From positions 3,973,001-4,037,000 of the forward strand of contig JANTQA010000016.1 of the NCBI GenBank assembly GCA_027625915.1: 64,000 nt of DNA, given 5' to 3'. The position numbers were made by a program, and so were the translations under genes. The notes beneath the pieces are model-generated. The model did no database searches and was not told the origin of the DNA. It saw nothing but the letters and a program-made list of their open reading frames with translations. Positions 22,801-33,900 of the stretch are shown here, piece after piece. The stretch comes from Anaeramoeba flamelloides (taxonomy: Eukaryota > Metamonada > Anaeramoebidae). Position 1 is the first letter of the stretch, and every line of letters starts with the position of its first letter.

Positions 22801-25800
22801 TAATCTTTTCAGTTTCATTAAAAAATTCCGAACAAATCAATATCCCATTTTAATTAAAAAAGAAAATCATTTTCATGATTGTGTATTTAATTTCTTGAAA
22901 CATTGTTAAATTAAGTAAAACAAAACAACAGAATTTAGATCTAAAAGATCGATCATATATTAACCTTTTTAAAACAAAATGTTTTTCAAAAAGTAACAAC
23001 ATTTTCAAAAAATGAAGATGAAAAAGAAAATGAAAAAAAAATGAAAAAGAAAAAGAAAAAAAAAAATCTGTAAACAAAAACAAAAAGAACAAAGAAATCA
23101 TCAGGGTTTTTAAAAAGCATTTCGAACAATTCAATACAAGATAACCGAAAGTACTAACAGAGTACAGATTATTATTTTCAAAAAAAAAAAAAAGGATCAA
23201 TTCTTTTATTTTTTTTGTAAAACAAAGAAAAATGAAAATGAGATTTCTCATTTTAAATTCAAAAGGCAACTTTATTTTAATGTGTATTATTATTTTTAAT
23301 TATTGGACTTTTTCAAGTCAGTAAAGAGATTTATTTAAATAATAAAAAAAGATATTAAATGTTTTTTTTATTTTTATTTTTGCTTGTTACATAAGAGTAC
23401 CTATTTAAATAATTAGTAAATTTTCAAAATTGCTTTTGAAGCTTTCCAGTTTAAATATTTTTTGTCGTTCGGTTTTCCAGAATTTAAAAAAAATTTGTAA
23501 AATCATAGATTTTTCTCTATTCTTTTTATTTCTAAAATTAAAAAAAAGCGATGTTAGGTTTTCTTGAGTTTTCTGTTTATTTGTAAAATCGAGAGATTTT
23601 CGTTAGGTTTTTTTTACTTTAGAAATAAACCGAAAATTTTAATAAATTTTCGGTTTATTTCTAAAGTAAAAAAAACCTAGAACACTTCACAGATAAAACA
23701 GAAAACCTCAAGAAAACCTACGGCACTCTACGGCACTTGACGGCACTTGACGGCACTTGATGACACGACTGTTTGAAATTGCAATTTTGTTGTTTTATAA
23801 CTTTTAGATCTTGTTGAACTTTCCAACTAGTAGAATTTTCCAATTTGTTAAATCAAAAAGCCTTTAATTCTAAATCTAGTAATTTTAATTCCTCAGTATA
23901 CCAATTAATATTTTCATTTTCCAGTGTTAGGAAATTTAGTAACTTTTTTTAATTTTATTAAATTTTTGAAATCTAATTTTTCAATCAATTTATATTTTCT
24001 TCGGTATATTTTTAATCGAGTGAGATCAATTTTTGTTTCAGTTTTATAAATTAATTGTGGTGAATGAATATTAATTTGTAAGAAATTTTTAACTGGTTTA
24101 TTGATAAATCTATCAATTCTTTCAAAATCAATTTGTGTCAAATCAAATATTTCGAGACAATAATAAAGTTGACTTAAAATGAGTGTCTTGAAAGAAGTTA
24201 TTTTTACTCCATTATTGAGTTTATTTTTTTGAAACAATTGATTAAGTGTTTCCAAGGACTTTTACTTTTTTGAAATAAATCATTACATTTTTTACGAATG
24301 ATCACTATTAAAAATTTTCATTTTGGATTATTTTTTTGGATTATTCCTTTTCCAAATCTAAAAATAGAAATCCCCCAAATAATAGTATTCCAGTATTTAA
24401 TAATATCTAATTTCGAACCCCGCAAAAAGTAACTATTTTTTTATTTTTTTTTTAATTTCAAAGATTAACTCAATACTCATCAACACAAAACCCCAAAGAC
24501 TGATTAGTTTTGTTTTCTTTTTATAAAAATACAATTGAAAAATCAATATATTTCCAATATTTCAAAAATAATTTTGTCAAAAAAAACTATTGGTTAATTA
24601 TTTGATTGTTGAAAAAAATCAAATTGTTTAGTAACTAATCTACTTTTTGCCACAAATTTAAGAAAGATATTTTGTGACTTTGAAGTCTGAAAATTGATAA
24701 TTCAACCTTTAAATTTGTGGCGAAATGAAGATTTTTTTCTGAAATTGTTGGCTTTTTTACTCATACATAGATCATTTTTCATTGATGAGATCAACAAATA
24801 TTACTACTTGACTAATCGATTTTTTAGAGACATTTGAACCATGTAGCAATATGATTTACCCCCAATAACATCATGTTTTAATCTTAGACTTCACCTTGGT
24901 AGAGGCTAATCCCTTAACTGTGAAATTTTTTTTAATTTTTTTTAATTTTTGTTTTTTACTAATTAAATTTGAAAAAAATCCTAATAGAACTTGGAAAATT
25001 GGATTTTCAAACTTAAATTGTAAAATATCTTTCAAAAATAATTTTTTGATCCAAGATCTTTTATTAACCAATGGTGTTTATTCGAAGAGAGGTTATTAAA
25101 AAGTGAAAAATTATCAAATGTTTAATTTTTTTTTGATAAAATTTTTGGAGGATTGTGAAGTTCCAAAAGTCAGAAAATTTTTTGAATGAAAAAATGATTC
25201 AAACCCAAATCCAAAATTTCAATGACTATGAATTTTCTTCAATTCAACAAGATATCAATTAAATGGTTTTTGTTGGTTCAATGATTGAATTTTGAGAGTG
25301 TCTAAAACTCAAATTCGGATAGTTCCTTTTTTCAATTTAATCAAGCCAATACCCGTTGTGTGCCAATAGGAGTTACAACCAAACTGATCTTTTTTATCCT
25401 ATTAACGAGGTTTAAAAAGATACCAAAATTCAAAGGTGTGCTGGTATGAGGAATTATTTTTAAAGTTTTTGTAAAATTTTGAAAGATCTAGTCAGAATAA
25501 AATTTAAACTTGATTTCTTCGTTATTGTTTTGTTTTTGAGGAAAAATAGTGAGTTTTTGGAAAATTGCTTCCTATGGTTCTCTTTCCTTGAGAAAGATGC
25601 TTCTCTTTTTATTTTTCAGTCCACCCCGATCTATTTTTAATTCGGATTTTCGTTTGGCACGATTAGGTTTATTTTAAAAGAAGTGAAGATTTGCTTGAGA
25701 ATTAACTTTGGTGTGATCATAAATTTCTGTTCGATGACCATTTTTTCCAAAGAAAAAGAACGCAAAACTTTGGGTTGTAGATTCAGTAGTGTTAGTTACA

Positions 25801-26466
25801 ATGGTCTTTGTTGTTGATCTTTTTTTTTAAAAAAAAACAACAAAAGTTCGTATTCGCAAAAGTCTTTGTTATGAAAGACTCTTTCCAAAGAGTGGTGATA
25901 ATTAATTATTTTTTAGCACATTCAAAAAGATTAGTTCATACTTTTGTTTAAAAGTCGATTCAAGTTCACGAATAAAATTCGATCTTCATTATATTCACAG
26001 TATTGCATTAAAAAAAAAAAAAAAAAAAGAAAAAGAAAAAGAAATTTTTACTTTTCCAGTTGTGAACGGATAGCCTGGATATTCTGTTGTGTAAAATATT
26101 TTTATTTTGTATTTATTGTATTTTTTAGACAAAAATATTTCTTTAGATGTGTGTTCAGAAAGAAAATTATACAAGTAAAAAAAAAAAAAAAAAAAAAAAA
26201 CCCTTACCATAAAGAACTAAATTCGTTCCTGTTGCTAGAATAAATTTCTTTGCAACCTGGTTTAAAAGTGATACACACTCAGCATTTCCGTGGCTAAATA
26301 TGACAGTATATGTTCGATTTAAGTTTTTGGGATCCTCAGAATATAAAAGAACTGGAATTGTGTGGTTTCTCGAAGTTTTAATCCTCGTTGTTCTTTTTTT
26401 TTTAGGTTCTGGGACAAGATTTTCGTTTGGTGGTAAAAATGCAAATTTTGAAACTGGGTTTCCCAT
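19825..26466 (-). CDS. ABHD17-type alpha/beta hydrolase (probable protein depalmitoylase)
   Basis: Minus-strand gene with three exons: 26466-26208, 26083-26052 (32 nt) and 20727-19825 (introns 124 and 5324 nt), 397 residues, all phases consistent. I start at the ATG giving MGNPVSK. This fits an N-myristoylation signal (MGxxxSK), like plant ABHD17-type proteins that begin MGG..., followed by KFAFLPP, the family's conserved N-terminal motif. VIFSHGNAE gives the oxyanion region. The microexon encodes YEYPGYPFTTGK, equivalent to the family's YDYSGYGxSxGK. The likely triad is Ser131 (SHSLG, with the usual first Gly replaced), Asp197 (GKEDDVV) and His228 (GAHHND). ABHD17 enzymes remove palmitate from Ras-like and synaptic proteins at membranes. 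After residue ~253 comes an unusual ~150-residue Lys/Glu/Asn tail with an internal ~39-residue duplication. The exact substrate is unknown. Confidence 0.88.
20940..21210 (+). mobile_element. MITE family B, strongly diverged copy in ABHD17 intron 2
   Basis: CAAATTGGAAATAATTTTTG, then AGAAGAACTCAAATAAAATT, ATCATTTGATCGATCAATAA and AACAAATTTACCAATGCATT occur in the family B order. The AGAAGAACTC word is shared only with the copy at 60978-61345, so these two form a subgroup. Confidence 0.5.
21391..21486. repeat. Local direct duplication
   Basis: AATTGATGATATAGACCATT-TCATATGG at 21390-21417 is repeated almost exactly at 21460-21487 (one or two changes), about 70 bp apart, inside ABHD17 intron 2. 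Confidence 0.75.
21488..23339. other. Interior of ABHD17 intron 2, no gene seen
   Basis: AT-rich intron sequence. The Phe/Leu-rich frame at 22850-23269 (minus) lies over AAAAAG/AAATG runs and has no motif. No alternative exon for the hydrolase was found here; the three-exon model already joins in frame. Confidence 0.45.
23340..24265 (-). mobile_element. LINE remnant (reverse transcriptase C-terminal part) interrupted by a hairpin array
   Basis: Minus-strand frame 24255-23914 encodes KTLILSQLYYCLEIF...IDRFINKPVKNFLQIN...LIYKTE...RLKIYRRK. This is the pattern of the thumb/C-terminal region of non-LTR reverse transcriptases (Y.LE.., IDR.I.K..K..L, ..IY.E). Further downstream on the same strand, 23410-23370 contains the block TTAAATAGGTACTCTTATGT, shared with the LINE at 63180-63720. 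Between them lies the hairpin array 23465-23770. The element is 5'-truncated and decayed. It lies in the 5.3-kb intron of the ABHD17-like gene, on the same strand as the gene. Confidence 0.7.
23465..23770. repeat. Hairpin array (family F) inserted in a LINE
   Basis: It contains a first hairpin class (GGTTTTCCAGAATTT ... GATTTTTCTCTATTC). A near-perfect palindrome at 23605-23679 follows, whose 34-bp arms run from AGGTTTTTTTTACTTTAG to its complement ending AAAACCT. An outer hairpin arm lies beyond it, then four 10-bp linkers (CGGCACTCTA, three CGGCACTTGA, 23721-23760), and the array ends TGACACGACT. Both flanks match the uninterrupted sequence at 63183-63290, which marks the array as an insertion of about 305 bp. 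No coding capacity. Confidence 0.85.
24268..24920 (+). mobile_element. TIR element family C, partial copy
   Basis: About 80% identical by eye to 40280-40909 over ~640 bp. Shared words include GGCGAAATG, GAAATTGTTGGCTTTTTTAC and ATTTTTTAGAGACATTTGAA, and the terminal GGCTAATCCCTTAA. The left terminal inverted repeat present in the 40-kb copy is missing; the copy stops where the LINE remnant begins. Confidence 0.7.
24921..26050. other. Proximal part of ABHD17 intron 2, no gene seen
   Basis: Sequence is somewhat less AT-rich around 25320-25790, but no open frame with a recognisable motif was found. The frame at 25944-26243 is a poly-Lys/Phe shadow of A/T runs around the microexon. Confidence 0.4.
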
Positions 26467-26876
26467 GTTAATTGTAAGTTTTAGAAAAATGAAAAAATTA
26501 TCCAATTACTTTTAAGTTGAAAAGTTGGGTTTGGTTATTAAGTGTTGTTTTTGCATTTTAAGAACAGTTCTGATTAATCTGAACTTGGGCATATTAGTTT
26601 TTAATATCCAATTTTTTGTAATTCATAAAGATATGAACCAAATTAAAAATCTTTGAAGTGGAACAAAGTATATTGATATATGACAATTGTGTGAAATATT
26701 AAAGTCGGTTGAATAAGTTTCAAATTTTGGATTTATTATTAATTGTTTTTTTAACTTCAAAATCAGAACAACTTTGATTTTTTTACGCAATTTCACTTTA
26801 ATGTAAATTCTTTTTTAAAAGTAAAATACCATAACAAACTTATCCTATCAGAGTTTTCAGCTTTAAATATTTTAGA
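26467..26876. other. Upstream region of the ABHD17-like gene
   Basis: Presumed 5'UTR and promoter side. No recognisable TATA-type or other motif stands out from the general AT background. Confidence 0.3.
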
Positions 26877-28240
26877 AAGTATGTACATTTTAACATTTTG
26901 AAATATTTTTAATTTTGTACAAATTACTGAAAAATATTTTTTGAGTTTCTTGAGATATTGAAATTTTGAAATCAAAATATCCTTCGTTTTTCTATTTGTG
27001 AAAAGAATTTCAGTAATACAAGAGTTGAATCTTTAAATTTTTCAATTTTTTGAATATTTTTTTCTTTAGATTTTTGATTTTATGAAATTATATTTTGGAT
27101 CCAGTGATGTGTTAATCCAAATATTAAAATAAAATCCCAGAATAAACCAAAAAAAATGTCCAGAGAAGGGTTATATTTTAACAAAATTTTTTCTTTTAGA
27201 AGAACAAATAGGAAATATCACCATTCCAAGAGGAACTTGTTAGAATATGTATAAAAAAAAAAAAGCGCCAAAGCTAATTTTGGAAGATTAGTTTTCTTTT
27301 TATTCTTAATTTATATGAATCCAAACAATTTGTAACGTTGAATATCTCACCTCACTACTATTTAGTATTTTATTAAACTAAGTTTTTTTCCAAATTTGCT
27401 TTCAAAATTCTTTTCTCAAATATTTGGAACAAACGAACACAAAATTAAGAATACTGAACCAAAGACGAAACTAAAAAAAACGAATTGAATTCTCGAAAAT
27501 CAAAAAACATCTACATATAGTTTTTCTCAATATAAAAAAGAATATGGTGAAAAAATTTAACATCTTAGATTCATAATTATTTTGGATATTCAATTTATTG
27601 TTGATTGAAAAATGTTGGATACAGAAAAATAGTTGGACACCATTTTTAATTGGGAACATTAGTAAAATTGAAAATCAAATCCTATTGATAACTGAGTGAA
27701 TTTTATATAAATCCAGGTTTAAATGTGTTAGGAGTCCATCAATCTGTGGTTTGTGAAGAATACTCATTTGAATAGTTGATAACTAAAGTAGATCATGCTA
27801 TTTTAACAAAAATCCATCAAGTTTTAGTAAAGTTTACTATTAATTCTGAAAATGGTAATTTTTAAAGTTGCTTTAGATTATAATAGATAAGGTTTTGATA
27901 AAGTAGAATTACTTTAATCCTTATTCTTATAAGTAGATTATTGTTATTTTTTTTATATATTTCACAAAGGATTGAAATAAAAAATCATTTTCAGTAATGT
28001 TCACAATTAAAATTGCTTTCCAACTATTTTGCTCTGTCCAACATTTTTCTCTCAACAGTTATAGGAAAAAAAAATAATTATCAAAACTAAGAAAAATTTA
28101 TTGAATAAATTTTTATTTCTGAATTTAACTATAAAAAATATCTAATTTTCTTTTCATAAAAATCGAAATTAGACACACTTGCTGAAAGTTGGAATTAAAA
28201 TTAATTTTTGGAAAATTCTTTTGAAAATTTAAGTAATTTG
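26877..28240 (+). mobile_element. Repeat family D copy 1, interrupted by MITE E
   Basis: From GTATGTACATTTTAACATTT onward this segment is alignable (about 75% by eye) with 40910-41865. Matching words include ATTACTGAAAAATATTTTTT, TTTCTTTTAGAAGA, CAAATAGGAAATATCA and AATAAATTTTTATTTCTGAA. MITE E (27598-28058) is inserted within it; the 41-kb copy lacks that insertion. No coding capacity was found. Confidence 0.65.
27598..28058 (+). mobile_element. MITE family E, copy 1
   Basis: About 460 bp, closely similar to 54483-54942. The left end is diverged (TTGTTGATTGAAAAATGTTG); the right end reads TGTCCAACATTTTTCTCTC-AACAG. The shared interior includes ATATAAATCCAGGTTTAAA, AATCTGTGGTTTGTG and AAGTAGATCATGC. 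Nested inside family D. Confidence 0.8.
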
Positions 28241-28549
28241 ATAACATGATAAAATTAAATAATCAAAAAGATAATGATATAACCTATATTATAATGATCT
28301 ATACAATCAGTTCCACTTTTAAGACAAAAACATTAATGAAATTTAATACACAAAAAAATCTCAAATTAAGGATATATTTTTTCTTTTTTTTTTTTACACA
28401 AATTATTTGACTAGAATTTGATTTTTGTTCTTTAATTTGAAAATTTTCTTGTGTATCAAATTTCTTTGGAAGTTTGTGCCTTAAAAGTTGAACTAACTGT
28501 ATAACTAAATGTCTTAACACAATTAATTTTAAAATAATTAGTTAAATAA

Positions 28550-29804
28550 TAGAGGTTTTGATGATAACATTCTATAATTCACGACAAAGTTACAAAAATC
28601 GCGATAATTTCAATCAAATCTCGATATATCAGAAAATCGCGATATTCAATATTATCGCGATAATATAACAAATCGCGATATTCTATAAAATCACGATAAT
28701 TATTAAAAAATCGTAATAAATGCCAAAATATCGCGATTAAAAAGTAATCGCTATATAATAGTTGATGGGTTTTTGGGTTAAATGAGAAATATTTTAACAA
28801 AAAAATTTTTTTTGATCAAAAAATAGATTAGGTGAAAAAAAGTTATTCTTTGAAAAAACAACAAAAAAGATACTTGATCCAATCAAGGATCAGATCCAAG
28901 AGTTTTATTGTTTTTTCATTTTATTTGGTTGACAAACCTATCGATCCTTTAAGATCAACAACAATTAGAACTAAAGAGAAATAAATATTTTTTCAGTTAA
29001 TCGTGGTGTTGTAAACATAGTTGAATAAAAGACCTTTTAAAACAACCAACACTTTATCTGTTCTTTAAAGAATGTGATCTTGGGTTACAATATTTTCATT
29101 TTTTCTCAGCAAGCTAAAAGGAGTTGGATAACTCTTCAAAAGATTTCACAACATCCTTGTGAGATGATCACCAATTATTAAGATTTTTTATACAATACTT
29201 GTCTTCTTCTTTTTCTTCTTTGAGAATCTTTGTTTTGGACAGAAAACACAATTAGAGCTTAGTGGTTTTTGTTTGATCGATCACCAAAAAGAATGAAAAT
29301 TATTCTTTATTCTTTTTGGTTATTTTTAAATGGTGAAGGTAACAACTCCATTTTAAGAAAACACATCGATCTTTATATTCAAGTGTATTGTTGAAATGGG
29401 TAATTATTAGTTTGATCATAAAATTTGTTTGAGTTTTTATATTTTGTTAAAAAAAAAAATGAAAAGAATAAAATTTTTTTCTACTACAAACCAAACTCAT
29501 TCCCTTTATAAAAGTTTTCTGTCTTTCAAAACTTTCAAACACTTGAAGACAGTTCAGAACCCTTACAAACACTTTATGGCATTATTAAAGGGAAAGTGTT
29601 GTAAAAGTATCAAGGCTTTGTAAAAGTCAAGAGATTTTTTTTCAGATGATTTCAAAAAAATAATTTTTCATTTTTTCGCGATAATGTTGTTTATCACGAT
29701 TTTATGATTTTTCGCGATAAAGTTGGACTAATCGCGATTTTTTTAATACTATTGCGATTTTATTGTTAATATCAGGATAATATATGTTATCATCAAAACC
29801 TCTA
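28550..29804. mobile_element. DNA element with TIRs and TCGCGATA subterminal arrays (family I)
   Basis: The termini ATAGAGGTTTTGATGATAAC (left, about 28549) and its complement GTTATCATCAAAACCTCTA (right, ending about 29804) form a 20-21-bp inverted repeat. Directly inside the left end are about nine spaced copies of AATCGCGATA or one-base variants (28600-28755). Inside the right end are about five more (29665-29755). In a genome this AT-rich, CG-containing palindromes at such density are striking and suit repeated transposase-binding sites. The interior (~850 bp) has no recognisable transposase, so it is probably non-autonomous. Confidence 0.75.
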
Positions 29805-30993
29805 ATTATCAAAATTTATTTTAAATTAAATAACTAAATTTTGTTTTTATTGTAATATTACCAGGGGTAAATAACAGGGTATTTTCGAAGGAGATATATT
29901 CACAAAGATGATATTTACCCTCGCTCCCATTTTTTTTTTTTTTTATTAAAATTAATATCGGATGCAAATAATTGTCAAATGATTTACAGTAATTCAATTT
30001 TTATTATTAAAGGGGAAAAAAAAAAAAATTAAATAAATTAGAAATTAAATTTATTATATAAAATAATTGTTCGATTTGGATTAAAACTGAATAAAAAAAA
30101 AATACAAATTTATGGATTTATCAAAGATTAAATATTCAGTAAATGAATTTGAAAAAACAATCCCAATTAGTTTATTATGAATTAAACAAAGTTGCCACAG
30201 TTTATGTGTTCTTCTCATAATAACAAAATCAAGATAATATCATTTGATAGACCTCTATTTTTTTTGGAAAATCTTTAATAATGAACCAATTGTAATAAAA
30301 TATAATATTTAGCTTTATTATATAAAAGACTATTAGAATTATAAGAATAAAAAAGTCAGATCTATCCATTCTTCAAAATATTAATTAATGTGGTTTTATT
30401 AATTAAAGAATCCCATTCACCAATCTCAAAAAACATCTAATAATTTTTATTCTTAGATATCTGAAAAAATTCCTTTTATATACCTGTTAATTTCGTCTTA
30501 TTAAAAATCATTTTGTTTATTTTATTTAACTAAAATATAATTTTTAACTTTATTTGTCTTATTAAAAAACTTTCCGAAAAATCAATTGTAATTTTGATAA
30601 ATAAAAAAATCAACAGAAAACTATATTTTCAAGCAGAGACAATCCCCAAAATCCATAATTAAAAATAACATTAACAATACACATCTTTAAGTCTTGATTT
30701 AGTTTTGGACTATTTCAAAGATAAGAGGAATTATTAACTAATTAAGAAATACTAAATATTGAATTAAGAGAATAACTTTTTTTGACGAATCAAAAAGTCA
30801 CAACTTGACTGATCAATCTCTAAAAAGAAAAAACTCCAACAAACATTCTTTTCCTTCACAAAAATAACAAATTGATTGTGAAACAGAAGAAAAATAAACT
30901 TTAAAACTTTTAATCAAGTCATATTCATTTTTTTATTTTTTTGGGTCTCTCCATTTTTTTATTTCAAATTCTTTTATATTTCATTCTTTTTAA
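29805..30993. other. Spacer upstream of WASH, no gene seen
   Basis: AT-rich; no coding frame or shared repeat recognised. The last ~100 bases are pyrimidine-rich (TTTCATTCTTTTTAA just before the ATG), the likely transcription-start side of the WASH gene. Confidence 0.4.
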
Positions 30994-33900
30994 ATGAATA
31001 TTACCTTTGACGATCAAGTGTTTGAGGTTCCTGTGATCCCTCATAACCTTCCTCAAACACAATCTTTTTTACAAACATGCGAATCGTTGGTTTATCTTCA
31101 AAATGTTGTTGATAAAGTCTTCGAGAGAGTTAATGAACGAATCAAGGAACAGTCTGAAAGTCTTGAAGAAATCAACCACAGAATCAAAGTCTCGTCTGTA
31201 AGTGTTTTCCAATAAAACAAAACCACAAATTTGAGAAAACATTCTGTTAAAACAGAAAAATCTTTCAAAATATTTTTTTTTTTCTTTCATCTTTTTCAAA
31301 ACAAAAAAACAATAAAAAAAAAAATGTCTTTATTTCCTTTTCAAACCATTTAACACAATTAAAGGAAAAAGTGAATAAAATTTTAGGGAGTAGCCGATCA
31401 ACAACGATCATGTCAAGTGCTAAATATCCTGTACCCAAAAATCGCGAATCTTATTCGCCAATGTATTCGAAACAAGAAAAAACAAAATCCTCTGAAGACA
31501 AAACTGTCATTCTTCAAGACGAACCAGGATCTCTCCCACTCAAAAGTTTATTAAGAAAGAAGAAGAATTTTGAGGTGATGGAAGAAATTCGAAGAGAAGA
31601 AGAAGAACAAATTGATGGGCTGGGAAGGTTACCAGAAAAAATACATTCTGTTTCTTCGTTGCTTTTGTTTAATACACAAGAAAACCCTTACCGTGATTAC
31701 CAAATGCTAGATAATTTAATGGGATCAAATAAAGAAAGGGAAGATGAAGTAAAAATATTTAACTCCTTTCTCTTTCTCTTTCTTTTGAATTGTTTCCATT
31801 TTGTTTCCTTTTCAAAGCTGCTTCAAAAAAGTGTGAACCAAAAAAAGTTTTGAATATATTTCCCTCAAAATATTTTGATTAAAGTTTACCAGTGGTATTT
31901 CCCATTTTCACAAAAAGGTGGCGGCTTGAAATACCAACCATATTCTCACAGCACTGTTCACAAATAATATACTCTAAAATAATATAATAACAATCTAGGG
32001 TCTAAGGACAAAATTGTCTCTTACTAAAATCCTTTTTTTTCAATTTAATTTGAATTAGAACTTTTGAAAAAAAAAAAAAGGTTCTAGAAAAAATTCTATA
32101 CCGTAGTTGAGTTGGAACGTTTCCTTTCAGTGATTTTTGAAATCGAATTAAGAGATAAAAATCTACAACGTCGTGTTTTTTTTTTTTCAATTCATAAAAA
32201 AACATTGCAAAATTACAATTGTAATAAAAATACATAAAAAGTATAAGAACAAAATAATACATTTTTTCGTTCAATTTAAAATGATTACTCATCACACGTA
32301 AACCAACTTTTAATGAAAATTGCACACATCTATCTACCGAATGATATTTTGTTTTTATTTGATTATTCATTTATCTAAAAATAAACTCAAAAAAAAAAAG
32401 AGATAAAAATTATAATTGCTTTCTTTTTCACCCAATACTACTGTTTAAGATTTGAAAACAACCAATAGTAACCAAATTGAATATTGGTTATATTTTCAAA
32501 AGAGTACTGGTACTATTTGATTGAAATGATTACAAAACCAAAACTCAATGTTGAAAAAATGAATAATTGATGATAGTAAATATTTTTTTTATGAGTAAAC
32601 CTGAAATCCAACTCTCGGTGACTTGAACATATTCTTATTTACAAAACGATCCTTTCAGTAATAACCCAAAAAAACCAAAAAACACAACAACAAATTAAAA
32701 AATTATGTAATCATAAGCTTTGTGTTGGAACTGTCTTCTTGTTTTGTTCCCTAGACTTTTACGAATGTATTTGGTTTTACTTTCAAAATAAAAAAAATAA
32801 AAAAAAAAACATTAAATTCAAACACACCTTCTCAATGATTTTTATTATCGAATCTTTTCTTTTTGAAAGATGATTATTGTTTAACTAAATACCTTGTCTG
32901 AGGTAAAACGATTAAACTTGATATTTATGGCATCTATAAAAGAATAAAATTTAAAATTGTTGAAAAAAATAATACAGTTTTTCATTTTTCCTTGTTAGTT
33001 AAATTCTTTTTCAAATTTTAATTTTGAATTTGCCCTCAAGATTTTTTTCCCAAATAACGTTAAAAGCGGAAAATTATTAAATTTCAAATTTGGTCAAATT
33101 CTCATTTTTTTCAAAATAGTCAATTCAATTGAAATATATTGACTGTAGGCATTTAAAAACACCCTTTACGGGTAGGTAGGGGTATGTTATGGTAGGTTAG
33201 AGCATGTTAGAGTAGGCTTGGGTGTTTTGGATGGTATACTAAATAATTTTGGTCAAGGATTTTGAGAAAAAATAATTAAGAGACCAATTAGACTTTTGCA
33301 ACTTGTTTTAGGGGGGAAAAAATTTCCACTTAACTTTTTGTGTTAAAATTGATTTTCGAACAAATTTTTAAAAATAATTAGTATTGATGATTTCAAAGAT
33401 TTTGAATATTTTACAATTTAAGTAATAAAATACTATCAATCACAAAAGAATCGTTTTGATTTTTCCTCCCACAATCCTTAAAAACATTAAAAACCATCAT
33501 ATCAATCAAAATAATCAAGAAACTCTTCAGAAATATGAAAAACTTCAATTTGACCAAATTTGAAATTTAATAATATACCCGTTAGAAATTATCAAAAAAA
33601 GTTAAAAATAATAACCATTTTTGCAGGAATATGGCAGATTTGGAAACCGTACTATTTTCATGAAAAATGTCATTATAAACATTTTTGAAAACTTATTTGT
33701 TCCACTTTTTTAAAATTACTCATAAAAAATTTATAATAAATTCATTTTACAAAAATGATTTACGTATTTTTACTCAAACTATTTGTCTCACCCTTTTAAA
33801 ATCTTTCAGTAAAAATCCAAAACTTTTGGTTAAAAACCTTTTTAAAATAAATAATAATAATAATTATAAAAATAATAATAATATTAATAATTAACATAAA

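Noticed and set aside
22850-23269. 139-codon Phe/Leu-rich minus frame that looks like membrane helices
   Set aside because: It is the complement of AAAAAG/AAATG runs in the ABHD17 intron, with no conserved pattern.
23340-24265. LTR retroelement or Polinton
   Set aside because: No long terminal repeats, integrase, protease or capsid motifs. The reverse-transcriptase C-terminal pattern and zinc knuckle fit a LINE.
28579-28800. Minus-strand open frame with repeated YRD motifs (IEYRDLLYYRDNIEYRD)
   Set aside because: The periodicity comes from the TCGCGATA subterminal repeats of a DNA element; TATCGCGAT translates to YRD. It is not a protein repeat.
32002-32370. 122-codon minus-strand frame inside WASH intron 2
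   Set aside because: Phe/Lys/Tyr-rich, no motif, no splice context, overlaps A/T homopolymers. WASH exons 2 and 3 already join without a gap.
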